Source: an uncultured Oscillospiraceae bacterium (GTDB lineage: Bacteria; Bacillota; Clostridia; Oscillospirales; Oscillospiraceae). Taken from it: DNA of 64,000 nucleotides. The translations under genes were made by a program, and so were the position numbers. This document shows, one piece after another, positions 54,620 to 63,996 of this stretch (position 1 is its first letter; each line of letters opens with the position of its first letter). The stretch spans positions 23,787-87,786 of the forward strand of contig CATKZP010000011.1 in assembly GCA_949841355.1 (NCBI GenBank), given 5' to 3'. The notes beneath the pieces are model-generated. The model saw nothing but the letters and a program-made list of their open reading frames with translations. It was not told the DNA's origin and ran no database searches.

Positions 54620-56029
54620 ATGGATAAGGAAAAGATTTTAACCGCCGCCGAGGGCTATCGGAAGGACCTGAGCGCCTTTCTGCGCGCCATGATCTCCCAC
54701 CCCAGCGAGAGCTGCGAAGAGAGGGAAGTGGTGGCCTGCATCAAGGCGGAGATGGAAAAGCTGGGCTTCGACGAGGTGGAGGTGGACGGCCTGGGTAATA
54801 TCATCGGCTGGATGGGCCAGGGCGACAAGATCATCGCCATTGACTCCCACATCGACACCGTGGGCATCGGCAACCGGGACAACTGGACCGCCGACCCCTA
54901 CCAGGGCTGGGAGGACGACGCCATCATCTACGGCCGGGGCGGCTCCGACCAGGAGGGCGGCATGGCCTCCGCCGTGTACGGCGCGAAAATCATGAAGGAC
55001 CTGGGGCTGATCCCCGAGGGCTACAAGATTATGGTGGTGGGCTCCGTTCAGGAGGAGGATTGCGACGGCATGTGCTGGCAGTACATCGTCAACAAGTTTT
55101 TCCCCGCCAAGGGCATCAGCAAGGAGCAGGTGGAGTTCGTCATCTCCACCGAGCCCACCGACGGCGGCATCTACCGGGGCCACCGGGGCCGCATGGAGAT
55201 CCGGGTGGACGTGAAGGGCGTGTCCTGCCACGGCTCCGCCCCCGAGCGAGGGGACAACGCCATCTATAAGATGGCTGACATCCTCCAGGATGTGCGTGCG
55301 CTGAACGAGAACCCCGCCGACGATACCGTGGCCGTCAAGGGCCTTGTCAAAATGCTGGACCCGGCCTACAATCCCGAGCATTACGAGGACGCCCGGTTCC
55401 TGGGCCGGGGCACCTGCACCACCTCCCAGATCTTCTACACCTCCCCCAGCCGGTGCGCTGTGGCGGACAGCTGCTCCATCTCCATCGACCGGCGCATGAC
55501 CGCCGGGGAGACCTGGGACTCCTGCCTCCAGGAGATCCGGGACCTGCCCGCCGTGAAGAAGTACGGCGAGGACGTGAAGGTGTCCATGTATATGTACGAC
55601 CGCCCCTCCTGGACGGGGGAGGTCTACGAGACGGAGGCCTACTTCCCCACCTGGATCAACAAGGAGAGCGCCGCTCACGTTCAGGCCCTGGTGGACGCCC
55701 ACCACGCCCTGTTCGGCGGCGAGCGCCTGGGCCACAGCGATGCCGACCCCGCCCGGGACGCCATGCGCCTGCGCCACCGCCCGCTGACGGACAAGTGGAC
55801 CTTCTCCACCAACGGCGTGGCCATCCAGGGCCGGTACGGCATCCCCTGCGTGGGCTTCGGCCCCGGCGCGGAGAGCCAGGCCCACGCCCCCAACGAGATC
55901 ACCTGGAAGGACGATCTGGTGCGGTGCGCCGCCCTGTACGCCGCCGTGCCCGGCCTCTATAAGGAGGAGAACAAGACCGCCGACGTGACCCAGTTCCGGG
56001 CGGGCAGGACGGATAATAATATCCAGTAA
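54620..56029 (+). CDS. ygeY: YgeY family M20 metallohydrolase
   Basis: The 469-residue protein is an M20-type peptidase/deacylase with [36 protein letters not shown] and [10 protein letters not shown], which provide the usual metal and acid residues, and a lid domain in the middle. A late [13 protein letters not shown] holds the last metal His. The YgeY group is linked by gene neighbourhood with selenium-dependent purine genes. It may hydrolyse an acylated or carbamoylated diaminopropionate intermediate; that is inference. A GGAGG site precedes the ATG. Confidence 0.93.
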   Translation: MDKEKILTAAEGYRKDLSAFLRAMISHPSESCEEREVVACIKAEMEKLGFDEVEVDGLGNIIGWMGQGDKIIAIDSHIDTVGIGNRDNWTADPYQGWEDDAIIYGRGGSDQEGGMASAVYGAKIMKDLGLIPEGYKIMVVGSVQEEDCDGMCWQYIVNKFFPAKGISKEQVEFVISTEPTDGGIYRGHRGRMEIRVDVKGVSCHGSAPERGDNAIYKMADILQDVRALNENPADDTVAVKGLVKMLDPAYNPEHYEDARFLGRGTCTTSQIFYTSPSRCAVADSCSISIDRRMTAGETWDSCLQEIRDLPAVKKYGEDVKVSMYMYDRPSWTGEVYETEAYFPTWINKESAAHVQALVDAHHALFGGERLGHSDADPARDAMRLRHRPLTDKWTFSTNGVAIQGRYGIPCVGFGPGAESQAHAPNEITWKDDLVRCAALYAAVPGLYKEENKTADVTQFRAGRTDNNIQ

Positions 56030-56199
56030 GAAGTGCGGAGCCGTCGTGAGCAGCGCGGATGGAACGGAGCGAGGGCAAAAGCCCAGCCGCTGCGTAGCGG
56101 AGGCGGGTTTTGCCCGAGTCGGAGCGAAGCCGCGCGTCGCGAACAGGCGAAGCATGACAACGATGGGTAAACATAAAATTTGAAAAGGAGACTATCATC
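56030..56199. repeat. intergenic gap with the second copy of the dispersed repeat
   Basis: Bases 56061-56124 are the inverted counterpart of 2750-2814 (GGCAAAAGCCCAGCCGC and GGCGGGTTTTGCC in this orientation). Like the first copy it starts shortly after a stop codon. The rest of the gap holds only the AAAAGGAG ribosome site of ygeW. Confidence 0.6.
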
Positions 56200-57399
56200 A
56201 TGGACGCCACCCTTCAGAAATACATTGACAAGCTCAACTCCCTCAACTTCAAGGAGATGTACGAGGGCGATTTCTTCCTCACCTGGGACAAGACCGACGA
56301 CGAGATCGAGGCTGTGTTCACCGTGGCCGACGCCCTGCGCTACATGAGGGAGAACAATATCTCCACCAAGATCTTCGAGTCCGGCCTGGGCATCTCCCTG
56401 TTCCGGGACAACTCCACCCGCACCCGGTTCTCCTTCGCCTCCGCCTGCAACCTGCTGGGATTGGAGGTCCAGGACCTGGACGAGGGCAAGAGCCAGATCG
56501 CCCACGGCGAGACCGTCCGGGAGACCGCCAACATGATCTCCTTCATGGCGGACGTCATCGGCATCCGGGACGATATGTACATCGGCAAGGGCCACACCTA
56601 CCAGAAGGAGGTGGTGGAGGCCGTCGCCCAGGGCCATGAGGACGGCGTGCTGGAGCAGAAGCCCACCCTGGTGAATCTCCAGTGCGACATCGACCACCCA
56701 ACCCAGTGCATGGCGGATATGCTCCACATCATCCACGAGTTCGGCGGCGTGGAGAATTTGAAGGGGAAAAAGGTGGCCATGACCTGGGCCTACTCCCCCA
56801 GCTACGGCAAGCCCCTCAGCGTGCCCCAGGGCGTCATCGGCCTGATGACCCGGTTCGGCATGGACGTGGTGCTGGCCCACCCCGAGGGCTACGAAGTCAT
56901 GCCCGAGGTGGAGGAGGTGGCGAAGAAGAACGCCGCCGCCACCGGCGGCACCTTCACCAAGACCCACTCCATGGCGGAGGCGTTCCAGGATGCCGACATC
57001 GTCTACCCCAAGAGCTGGGCCCCCTTCGCCGCCATGGAGAAGCGCACCGACCTGTACGGAAAGGGCGACAGCGACGGCATCAAGGCCCTGGAGAAGGAGC
57101 TGCTGGCCCAGAACGCCCAGCACAAGGACTGGTGCTGCACCGAGGAGCTGATGAAAACCACCCGGGATGGCAAGGCCCTGTACCTGCACTGCCTGCCCGC
57201 CGACATCAACGACGTGTCCTGCGTGGACGGCGAGGTGGAGGCCGGCGTGTTCGACCGCTACCGCACCCCCCTGTACAAGGAGGCCAGCTTCAAGCCCTAT
57301 ATCATCGCGGCCATGATCTTCCTGGCCAAGGTGAAGGACCCCCAGGCCACCCTCAAGGCCCTGGAGGAGCGGGGCGCGGCCCGCTGGTTCCAGAAATAA
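56200..57399 (+). CDS. ygeW: knotted carbamoyltransferase YgeW
   Basis: The 399-residue protein is a transcarbamylase: DNSTRTRFSFASACNLLG carries the STRTR carbamoyl-phosphate site (about residue 70), HPTQCMADML (about 165) is the HPxQ motif, and LHCLPADI (about 327) follows. It is longer than ornithine carbamoyltransferase and belongs to the YgeW group, which has a knotted fold and an unidentified natural acceptor. In this cluster it may run backwards, phosphorolysing a ureido compound to carbamoyl phosphate, which could then yield ATP through carbamate kinase. AAAAGGAG precedes the ATG. Confidence 0.94.
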   Translation: MDATLQKYIDKLNSLNFKEMYEGDFFLTWDKTDDEIEAVFTVADALRYMRENNISTKIFESGLGISLFRDNSTRTRFSFASACNLLGLEVQDLDEGKSQIAHGETVRETANMISFMADVIGIRDDMYIGKGHTYQKEVVEAVAQGHEDGVLEQKPTLVNLQCDIDHPTQCMADMLHIIHEFGGVENLKGKKVAMTWAYSPSYGKPLSVPQGVIGLMTRFGMDVVLAHPEGYEVMPEVEEVAKKNAAATGGTFTKTHSMAEAFQDADIVYPKSWAPFAAMEKRTDLYGKGDSDGIKALEKELLAQNAQHKDWCCTEELMKTTRDGKALYLHCLPADINDVSCVDGEVEAGVFDRYRTPLYKEASFKPYIIAAMIFLAKVKDPQATLKALEERGAARWFQK

Positions 57400-57423
57400 C
57401 GGCCTTTCACCCGAGAAAATGAT

Positions 57424-57452
57424 GCGGGCCCGTCCGGGAAGGGCGGGCCCGC
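57424..57452 (+). other. hairpin after ygeW
   Basis: GCGGGCCCG at the left pairs with CGGGCCCGC at the right over a loop of about ten bases. It is followed by CTTGTATCTTC and may be a weak terminator. Confidence 0.5.
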
Positions 57453-57507
57453 CTTGTATCTTCAGCTGTTTGGGAGTAATATGGTATGGAAAGGAGGGGG
57501 AAGAAGC

Positions 57508-58890
57508 GTGTCCATTCTCATTCAAAACGCCACCCTCATCTGCCCGGAGGGGCCGCTGGAGGCCGACCTACGGACGGAGGGGGACAAAATCGCCCAAATC
57601 GGCCCCCATCTGCCCGCCGGGGACAGCCGGGTCATCGACGGGTCCGGCAAGCTGGTGTTCCCCGGTTTCATCGACACCCACACCCATTTCGAGATGAACA
57701 AGGGCCTGCCCAACGAGACGGCGGACGGCTGGGCCAGCGGCACCAGGGCCGCGCTGGCGGGGGGGACCACCACCGTGCTGGACTTTGCCGAGCCGGAGCG
57801 GGGGGCCAGCCTGGCCTCCGCCCTGGATATCTGGCACAGCCGGGCGGAGGGCCGGGCCTCGTGCCACTACGGCTTCCACATGACCATCAAGGACTGGAAC
57901 GGCGCCGTCCGGGCTGAGCTGGCGGACATGGACCGGGCGGGCGTGAGCTCCTACAAGGTATACATGGCCTACGATAACCTGCGGCTGTCCGACGCCGGCG
58001 CGCTGGAGGCGGTGCGCGCGGTGGGAGAGCTGGGCGGGATTGTAGGCTGCCACTGCGAGAACGGCGATCTGGCGGCGGCGGGCATTCAGGCGCAGAAGGC
58101 CGCGGGGAACCTGGGGCCCTCCGCGCATCCCCTGTCCCGCCCGCCCGTGGTGGAGGCGGAGGCGGTGAACCGCTGGCTGGCCATCGGGGAGATGGCCGGG
58201 TATCCGGTGAATATCGTCCACCTGTCCGCCGGGAGGGGGCTGGACATGGTGCGCGCCGCCCGGGCGCGGGGGCAGCGGGTCTATGTGGAGACCTGTCCCC
58301 AGTACCTGCTGATGGACGACAGCCGCTATGGACTGCCCGGCTTTGAGGGGGCGAAATTTGTCCTCTCGCCGCCGCTGCGCAAGCCGGAGGACGTGGCCGC
58401 GCTGTGGGCGGGGCTGGAGGCCGGGGAGATCGACACCATCGGCACCGACCACTGCTCCTTCCACTTCCGGGGGGTGAAGGAGCTGGGACGGGAGGACTTC
58501 TCCAAAATCCCCAACGGCATTCCCGGCGTGGAGCACCGGCCTGTGCTGCTGTATACGGCCGGGGTGGCCGCGGGGCGCATCTGCGCCCACCAGCTCATGC
58601 GCCTGCTGTCCGAGCAGCCCGCCAAGCTGTTTGGAATGTACCCACGAAAGGGGGCGCTGGCGGTGGGCAGCGACGCGGACCTGGTGATCTTCGACCCGGC
58701 GCGCCGGGGACGCATCACGGCGGCCGCCCAGCATCAGGCGGCGGACTACACCCCCTACGAGGGATTTGAGACCAGGGGCAGGGTGGACACCGTGCTGCTG
58801 TCGGGAGAGATCGCGGTGGAGGACGGCCGGGTGGCGGCGGAGGGCCGGGGGCGCTTTGTCCGCCGGGGCCCGTGCCAGTTCTGGCGATGA
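57508..58890 (+). CDS. dihydropyrimidinase/hydantoinase family enzyme
   Basis: The 460-residue protein is a cyclic amidohydrolase. GFIDTHTHFEM has the first metal His pair, SYKVYMAY has the lysine that is carbamylated in active enzymes (about residue 150), and GCHCENGD, VHLSAGRG and GTDHCSFH complete the two-metal site. These enzymes open hydantoin or dihydropyrimidine rings. In E. coli the equivalent of this locus carries the hydantoinase ygeZ (hyuA). Here it probably opens the imidazole-derived or reduced ring of an oxopurine. The GTG start at 57508 is best supported by AAAGGAGGGGG; an ATG at 57481 lies before that site. Confidence 0.9.
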   Translation: MSILIQNATLICPEGPLEADLRTEGDKIAQIGPHLPAGDSRVIDGSGKLVFPGFIDTHTHFEMNKGLPNETADGWASGTRAALAGGTTTVLDFAEPERGASLASALDIWHSRAEGRASCHYGFHMTIKDWNGAVRAELADMDRAGVSSYKVYMAYDNLRLSDAGALEAVRAVGELGGIVGCHCENGDLAAAGIQAQKAAGNLGPSAHPLSRPPVVEAEAVNRWLAIGEMAGYPVNIVHLSAGRGLDMVRAARARGQRVYVETCPQYLLMDDSRYGLPGFEGAKFVLSPPLRKPEDVAALWAGLEAGEIDTIGTDHCSFHFRGVKELGREDFSKIPNGIPGVEHRPVLLYTAGVAAGRICAHQLMRLLSEQPAKLFGMYPRKGALAVGSDADLVIFDPARRGRITAAAQHQAADYTPYEGFETRGRVDTVLLSGEIAVEDGRVAAEGRGRFVRRGPCQFWR

Positions 58891-59438
58891 GGATTGGCGC
58901 GGTGCTGATGGCCTCCGGGGCGGGGCGGCGGTTTGGCTCCAACAAGCTGCTACACCCGGTGGAGGGCGTGCCCATGATCCGGCGGGCCCTTGCCGCCGTC
59001 CCGGCGGAGCTGTTCCGGCGGGTTTGCGTGGTGAGCTGCTATCCGGAAATTCTGGCCCAGGGGGAGGCGTGCGGCTGCCGGGGGATCTTCAATCCGCACG
59101 CGGAGCAGGGGCAGTCGGCCTCCATCCGCCTGGGGCTGTCCGCCCTGCTGGAGATGGACGGGGTGCTGTTTGCCGTGTGCGACCAGCCCTGGCTGCGCAG
59201 GAGCAGCGTGGAGCGGCTGGCGGCGGACTTTGCGGCCCACCCTGGCTGCATCTGCGCGTTGAGCTGGCAGGGGGTCCGGGGTTCCCCAGTGGTGTTCCCC
59301 AGGGACCTGTTTCCGGCCCTGCTGTCCCTCGCCGGGGACCGGGGGGGCAGCGCGGTCATCCGGGCCAACGGAGAACGGCTGCGCCTAGTGGAGGCGTCCG
59401 AGGCGCAGGAGCTGCGGGATGTGGACGAGCGGGACTGA
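58887..59438 (+). CDS. MocA/YgfJ-like nucleotidyltransferase
   Basis: The 183-residue protein is a MobA-type nucleotidyltransferase: GAVLMASGAGRRFGSNKLLHPVEG at the N-terminus is the NTP loop, and FAVCDQPWLRRSS has the metal Asp. MocA-like proteins add CMP to molybdopterin for the xanthine dehydrogenase class of enzymes. Its position at the end of the cluster with a Mo-hydroxylase fits cofactor supply. The start overlaps the hydantoinase stop (ATGA). CMP specificity is inferred. Confidence 0.88.
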   Translation: MRIGAVLMASGAGRRFGSNKLLHPVEGVPMIRRALAAVPAELFRRVCVVSCYPEILAQGEACGCRGIFNPHAEQGQSASIRLGLSALLEMDGVLFAVCDQPWLRRSSVERLAADFAAHPGCICALSWQGVRGSPVVFPRDLFPALLSLAGDRGGSAVIRANGERLRLVEASEAQELRDVDERD

Positions 59439-59544
59439 GGGGGACGGCATTGTAACCGCCCGGAAGGGGTATCCGCTCCGTGCCGGAGGGCGCGGGACGG
59501 AGAAGCTGCCGGGCGAGGGTGCGCCGGAGTGAGAGTAAACATGG

Positions 59545-59582
59545 AAAATCCGCCTGAAATCCTGGGATTTCGGGCGGATTTT
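59545..59582. terminator. bidirectional terminator after the purine cluster
   Basis: AAAATCCGCC(T)GAAATCC pairs with GGATTTCGGGCGGATTTT. It serves the purine operon on one side and the HAD gene on the other. The adjoining 59439-59544 stretch holds nothing else I can identify. Confidence 0.8.
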
Positions 59583-59648
59583 GTTTTGCGTCTAAAAAAG
59601 GACGGCGGCTGCCGCGGCTCCGGCCTGGTTGATCCGGTCCGCCCGGCG

Positions 59649-60473
59649 TCATGGGCTCAAAACATGCCGCTCAATGGCCTTGGCCACCCCGTCATCATCG
59701 TTGGAATCTGTGTGAACGGCAGCGGCCGCAAGGAGCTCCGGCACGGCGTTGGCGACGGCGACGCCCGTTCCTGCGGCCCGCAGCATGGGGATGTCATTGT
59801 ACGCATCTCCGCAGGCCATGATCTCCTCCCGGCGGATGCCCAGCCGGCGGGCCAGCGCCAGAAGCGCAAAGCCCTTGTCCACGCCTTTCTGGTTCAATTC
59901 CAGATTGTTGACAATGCTGCTGGCCACCTCAAAGCGGCCGGACGCCTCAAAAAATTCCCATGCCCGGCGCTGATCGGCGCAGTTGGAGAAGAGGAGCGTC
60001 AGCTTTTCCACCGGCCTCGCCTCTCCGGCCAGCCATTGAAGCTGGTTTTCCACAGGGGTGCGGGTGGTACGAAAATACTGCTTCAGCTCGTCGGGGACGA
60101 TGGATACCAGACGGCTGAACGTGGCCGCGTCGGTATACGCCTGGCCGTCCATATAGACATCTGTAACGGCGTGCAGGGCGGCCGCGTCCGCCAGCGCCTG
60201 GAGGGCGGCGGGTTTGTCAATGGGGTGGACCAGCAGTTCCTGGTTCAGGGAGAGATCGTAAACGGTGCCGCCGTTGGAGGTGATGGCATACCGAACGCCG
60301 GGGACGGACAGGATTTCAGCGCAGAGTCCCACCCGGGGGCGCCCTGTGACGGGGAGGACCGTCACGCCGCGGGCACAGGCGCATTGGATGGCGTCTTTGG
60401 TGCGCGGGGAGAGGTGCTTTTGGGAGTTGAGGGTGGTTCCGTCCAGATCCAGCCCGATCAGCTTGATTGACAT
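59649..60473 (-). CDS. Cof-type HAD-IIB family hydrolase
   Basis: The 274-residue protein has motif I GLDLDGTTL (nucleophile Asp), motif II VTGRPR, the conserved Lys in NQKGVDKGFALL, and motif IV CGDAYNDIPML. It is a cytosolic sugar-phosphate-type phosphatase with a C2 cap. The ATG at 60473 has GGAGG nine bases upstream and overlaps the end of the glycosidase gene by 16 bases, so the two are co-transcribed. The substrate is unknown but could be a sugar phosphate from the adjacent hydrolase. Confidence 0.9.
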   Translation of the reverse strand: MSIKLIGLDLDGTTLNSQKHLSPRTKDAIQCACARGVTVLPVTGRPRVGLCAEILSVPGVRYAITSNGGTVYDLSLNQELLVHPIDKPAALQALADAAALHAVTDVYMDGQAYTDAATFSRLVSIVPDELKQYFRTTRTPVENQLQWLAGEARPVEKLTLLFSNCADQRRAWEFFEASGRFEVASSIVNNLELNQKGVDKGFALLALARRLGIRREEIMACGDAYNDIPMLRAAGTGVAVANAVPELLAAAAVHTDSNDDDGVAKAIERHVLSP

Positions 60474-61465
60474 GGCGATGAGCCTCCGTTTTTGACGAAA
60501 TTCGCGCCGGGGTGCGGCCGCTGTCCGCAGAGCGGGCCTTCGTCCCGGCACACGCACAGGCGGTCTCCGCTGATGAGAAGGCGGTCGGCGCGCATGATAC
60601 GGCTGTCCTCCTGCTGCGGGGGAGCGCCTCGGTCCCGGCCATGGTAGACGATCCAGTACTCGCCGTCCCGCTCTAGGATGCTGTTGTGGCCGGTGCCCTC
60701 CACAGATGCGTCGGAGGCCAGGAGCGGGCGGTATGTGTGGTCGTCGGGATACTTGTGCCAGCTCAGCTGGCGAAGGTCGCCGCAGTCGCCGTGGGCGACG
60801 CTGTAGCCGATGAAATAGGAGGGCTTCCCATAGGCGGAGCCGCTGTAGGTGAGAAAATGGGTGCTGCCGCAGCGAAAATAGAACGCGCCTTCAATCGTGT
60901 GCCAGTGGGAGCCTTTTTGAAACCGGTCGCGGCAGAATATTTCTTCGTCAAGGGTGGGCTTCACCACGCAGACCGGCCGCCCCTCCGTCTGTAGGGGCGA
61001 GAGCATGCGGTCCACCACGATGTAAGTGCCCGGGCGGGAGGAATATTCGTCATTTACGCTGTAAAATAGATACAGCCCGCCTTTGTGCAGAACGGCGTGG
61101 GCGTCAATGCTGAAGGGGGGAAGCAGCTCCCGCACCGCCTGGAAAGGCCCAGCAGGGGAAGGGGCCACGGCTACCTTCAAGGACTGCTGGTGCATGTCGG
61201 TCACGCCGGCGGGCGTCGTCGAAACGTATAAATAGAAACGCCCCTCATATTCCAGCAGCGCCGGGGCCCAGTAATTTTTTTCGTGTTCCATGGCGAAACA
61301 CAGCCCCTTATACTGCCAGCCGCCGGTGAGCTCCCGGCTGCAATACAGCTGGACGCCGTTTACGTGGGTGGCATAGATGTAATAGATTCCCTGATGGAAA
61401 AAAATAAAAGGGTCCGGCTGGCCCATAGGGGCGGTGTCGTTACACGTTCTTTGATATAGTTTCAC
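60458..61465 (-). CDS. glycoside hydrolase family 43 protein
   Basis: The 335-residue protein is a five-bladed propeller hydrolase. The catalytic base Asp lies in GQPDPFIFFHQGIYYIYAT, the pKa-modulating Asp in FSIDAHAVLH, and the acid Glu in HTIEGAFYF. There is no signal peptide, so it acts inside the cell on imported oligosaccharides, probably arabinoside or xyloside type. I chose the GTG at 61465 with AGAGGG upstream; ATG starts 22 codons upstream or 13 codons downstream are less convincing. It is divergent from the AraC regulator, which probably controls it. Confidence 0.85.
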   Translation of the reverse strand: MKLYQRTCNDTAPMGQPDPFIFFHQGIYYIYATHVNGVQLYCSRELTGGWQYKGLCFAMEHEKNYWAPALLEYEGRFYLYVSTTPAGVTDMHQQSLKVAVAPSPAGPFQAVRELLPPFSIDAHAVLHKGGLYLFYSVNDEYSSRPGTYIVVDRMLSPLQTEGRPVCVVKPTLDEEIFCRDRFQKGSHWHTIEGAFYFRCGSTHFLTYSGSAYGKPSYFIGYSVAHGDCGDLRQLSWHKYPDDHTYRPLLASDASVEGTGHNSILERDGEYWIVYHGRDRGAPPQQEDSRIMRADRLLISGDRLCVCRDEGPLCGQRPHPGANFVKNGGSSPCQSS

Positions 61466-61501
61466 AGGGAGTTCGCCCTCTCTAAAATTTGGTTCGCTCT
61501 T

Positions 61502-61507
61502 ATTATA
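61502..61507 (-). promoter_or_regulatory. probable -10 element of the glycosidase promoter
   Basis: On the minus strand TATAAT lies 37 bases before the GTG. No -35 hexamer is visible at the right distance, which is usual for AraC-activated promoters. Confidence 0.45.
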
Positions 61508-61710
61508 GTGGGCACAGACGCAGCTACCCATAGATAAAATACGCTGTGATAGGCAGAAAATCGACTAAAACTGGGTTCCGCCTTCCGGACGCAGCGGCGG
61601 GACAAGGCGGATTGTTTTCTCCACATCTCGGCGGTAAAGGGACATGTTCCGCCTCTGCCGGCTGTGGTATGATGTGTGTAAGGCCCTAAAAGGCCGGGAG
61701 TTTATCTTTC

Positions 61711-61739
61711 TTGCACAACCGGAGGATTTCTGTTAAGAT
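61711..61739 (+). promoter_or_regulatory. candidate promoter of the AraC-family gene
   Basis: TTGCAC (61711-61716) and TAAGAT (61734-61739) are 17 bases apart, 41 bases before the ATG. Confidence 0.6.
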
Positions 61740-61780
61740 CAAGGCTATGAAAATCCGCTGCTGACAGGAGAGTATAAGCT

Positions 61781-62632
61781 ATGTATACCGAAGTGAAAAA
61801 GCATTTTGTGGTGCCGCCGGCCCCTCAGCCCTTTTGGATCGAATTGACGGGGACATCCTATTGTGACTACACCTACCGTATTTCCAGAACGCTGCAGGCG
61901 GCTAATGTCTATGTGATCGAGTATATTCTGGCCGGCACGGGGACGCTGACGGTCAATTCCCGGGAATACCATCCAAGCGCGGGAGATTTTTACCTGTTGC
62001 AGCCGGGCGCCGCTCACGAATACCACTCCAGCGCGGACGCGCCATGGACAAAGATCTTTGCCAATGTGTACGGTCCGCTGTGCCGTGAAATCGTGGATGT
62101 GTATGGGCTGTCCAACACCGTGCACATCAAGAACTGCGATGTGCGCCGCCCGCTTCAGGATTTTATTGATATTGCCAACTCTGTGGAGCTGAAAGAATCG
62201 GAGATCATGGCCCGGTGCGCGGCCAAATTTGTGGAAGTGATTGCCAGCGCGGCCCTGCACAACAATCATAATATTTATACCGACAATGCCGAGGCCAACC
62301 TGCTGTGCGATTTTTTGAATGCCAACACCCAGAGAACGGTGAGCGTGGCGGAGCTTTCCAACCTGATTTACCGCTCTCCGGACTACACGATCAAGCTGTT
62401 CAAGCAGACGTATGGCTATACGCCGTACGACTACCAGATCCGGCAGAAGATGAGCATTTGCAAGCGGCGGCTGTGCACCAGCAGCGATTCTATCTCCGAC
62501 ATCGCATATGATCTGGGCTACTCCGACCCGCAGCATTTCTCGAAGTTATTCAAAAGCCGGTGCGGAGTCAGTCCGCGGCAGTATCGAAATTCTTTTTTGC
62601 AGGGTGAAAAAACGAGCGGCCGCTTGCCATAG
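61781..62632 (+). CDS. AraC-family transcriptional regulator
   Basis: The 283-residue protein has an N-terminal cupin-like ligand domain (VIEYILAGTGTLTVN, DFYLLQPGAAHEYHS) and a C-terminal pair of HTH motifs (VSVAELSNLIYRSPDYTIKLFKQTYG and ISDIAYDLGYSDPQHFSKLFK). It probably activates the divergent GH43/HAD operon and the isomerase gene after it on binding a sugar. Its codon use is less GC-rich than that of the core genes around 18-33 kb, as for the next gene. The next gene starts 12 bases after its stop. Confidence 0.93.
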   Translation: MYTEVKKHFVVPPAPQPFWIELTGTSYCDYTYRISRTLQAANVYVIEYILAGTGTLTVNSREYHPSAGDFYLLQPGAAHEYHSSADAPWTKIFANVYGPLCREIVDVYGLSNTVHIKNCDVRRPLQDFIDIANSVELKESEIMARCAAKFVEVIASAALHNNHNIYTDNAEANLLCDFLNANTQRTVSVAELSNLIYRSPDYTIKLFKQTYGYTPYDYQIRQKMSICKRRLCTSSDSISDIAYDLGYSDPQHFSKLFKSRCGVSPRQYRNSFLQGEKTSGRLP

Positions 62633-62644
62633 GGAGGAATCTGG

Positions 62645-63508
62645 ATGAGATTGGGGATTACGCTGGCGCCGGTTCGCCGCAAATGCGGAGAGATGGAGGC
62701 GCTGCGGCGGATTCGGGAAGCCCGATTTGACTGCGTGGACTATTCCTTTCACGACATGGAGCCGGAATGGCTGGGACAGGGCTATCTGGAATACGCCCGG
62801 CGCCTGCGCGAAGAGCTGGAACGGCTGGGGCTGAAGTGTGCGCAGGCCCACGCGCCCTTCCGCTTCCAGTTCGGCGGACGCATGATGGCCCAGGAGCATG
62901 CGTGGGCGGAGGTTGTCCGCGCGATGGAGGCGGCCAGTGTGCTGGGGGCGGGCTGCATTGTTGTGCACAGCGTTTTGACTCCCGCTGGGGTGGACTTGAC
63001 GGAGTATAATCTTCGCTTTTTCAAGAGCCTGGAGGAATACTGCGAACGCTTCCAAATATGCATTGGGTTTGAGAATATTTTCGATTATGACTCGTTCGGG
63101 CGCTGCATGGGACGTTTCAGCACGCCGGAGCAGGTGAAGGGGTTTTTGAACGAACTGAACTCCCCCTGGTTTGCGGCGTGCCTGGATGTGGGCCATGCGG
63201 CCATCGCCGGGGAGAAGCCGGAGCACTTTATCCGTGGCATGGACGCGGATACGCTGCGTCTGCTGCACATTCAGGATACGGATTATATGGATGACCGGCA
63301 TCAGCTGCCGTATTTGGGATTACACGATTGGGAGGAGATCTGCCGTGCGCTGGCCGAGATCGGATACTCGGGCGATGTTACGTTTGAAATCCCCGGTTAC
63401 CTACGGCGGATGCCGCCGGAGCTGATTCCGGAGGCGCTGGCGCTGGCCGCAGCCACGGGCCGCCATCTGATCCGCCAAATCGAGGCGGTTCGGAGCGCAG
63501 GACGCTGA
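62645..63508 (+). CDS. sugar phosphate isomerase/epimerase family protein
   Basis: The 287-residue protein is an AP-endonuclease-2/xylose isomerase-like TIM barrel with AQAHAPFRF, GAGCIVVHS, ICIGFENIFD (metal Glu), ACLDVGHAAIAG (metal Asp and His) and LLHIQDTDYM, ending in VTFEIPGY with the last Glu. Such proteins isomerise or epimerise sugars or inositol derivatives. A GGGAGGA site precedes the ATG. It is co-transcribed with the AraC gene and completes a small carbohydrate locus with GH43 and HAD. Confidence 0.88.
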   Translation: MRLGITLAPVRRKCGEMEALRRIREARFDCVDYSFHDMEPEWLGQGYLEYARRLREELERLGLKCAQAHAPFRFQFGGRMMAQEHAWAEVVRAMEAASVLGAGCIVVHSVLTPAGVDLTEYNLRFFKSLEEYCERFQICIGFENIFDYDSFGRCMGRFSTPEQVKGFLNELNSPWFAACLDVGHAAIAGEKPEHFIRGMDADTLRLLHIQDTDYMDDRHQLPYLGLHDWEEICRALAEIGYSGDVTFEIPGYLRRMPPELIPEALALAAATGRHLIRQIEAVRSAGR

Positions 63509-63584
63509 GAGGGCGGATGCGATAGCGTAAGAGGCGTGGAGCCAATGGCTCTCTATGATAAAAGCGGAACATGGCCCGCATATG

Positions 63585-63617
63585 ACATCCCCCGGCTGTG
63601 CCTGGGGATGTTTTCTT
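63585..63617 (+). terminator. terminator of the AraC/isomerase operon
   Basis: ACATCCCC pairs with GGGGATGT over a loop of about 11 bases, followed by TTTTCTTTC. Confidence 0.75.
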
Positions 63618-63888
63618 TCACATTGAGACTGAAGCGACGACGCGGCTGGAAGGCGACAGCTTACAAAAGGGGAGACTGTTTTTGCTAAAAAAGGAAGAAT
63701 ACGGAGAAAACAAGGAGAAAAACCATAGAAAACATGCAGGAAAGGCTCGGCGGCTTATATGCAGAGTGCATAAAATTTGAAGGAGTAAAAATATTTTTTG
63801 CACATTTTTCCTTTTATTTTACCTTGATAAGGCCATTAAATATTTGTATCTTTATGTTATTAGAATCTCTCTTTAAAATGTACCCCAT

Positions 63889-63996
63889 AAAGTGGACACA
63901 AGACGAAAAGGAAGATTAGGAAAGTGGACACGAAAAAGGCGGGCACGTCCCCTCAAAGTGGACAGAGATACAGATAGCAATCCCAAGAAATGGACA
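63889..63996. repeat. spaced direct repeats AAAGTGGACA near the window edge
   Basis: AAAGTGGACA occurs at 63889-63898, 63921-63930 and 63955-63964, and as AAATGGACA at 63988-63996. The start-to-start distances are 32, 34 and 33 bases. Regularly spaced short repeats of this kind are found at the ends of some transposable elements as transposase-binding sites. No transposase is visible inside the window. Confidence 0.7.

Noticed and set aside
63598..63919. Two small frames in the AT-rich end
   Set aside because: They overlap each other and a terminator, have low-complexity sequence and no good ribosome site.
63889..63996. CRISPR array
   Set aside because: The repeat unit is only 9-10 bases and the spacing 32-34 bases; CRISPR repeats are longer and no cas gene is present.
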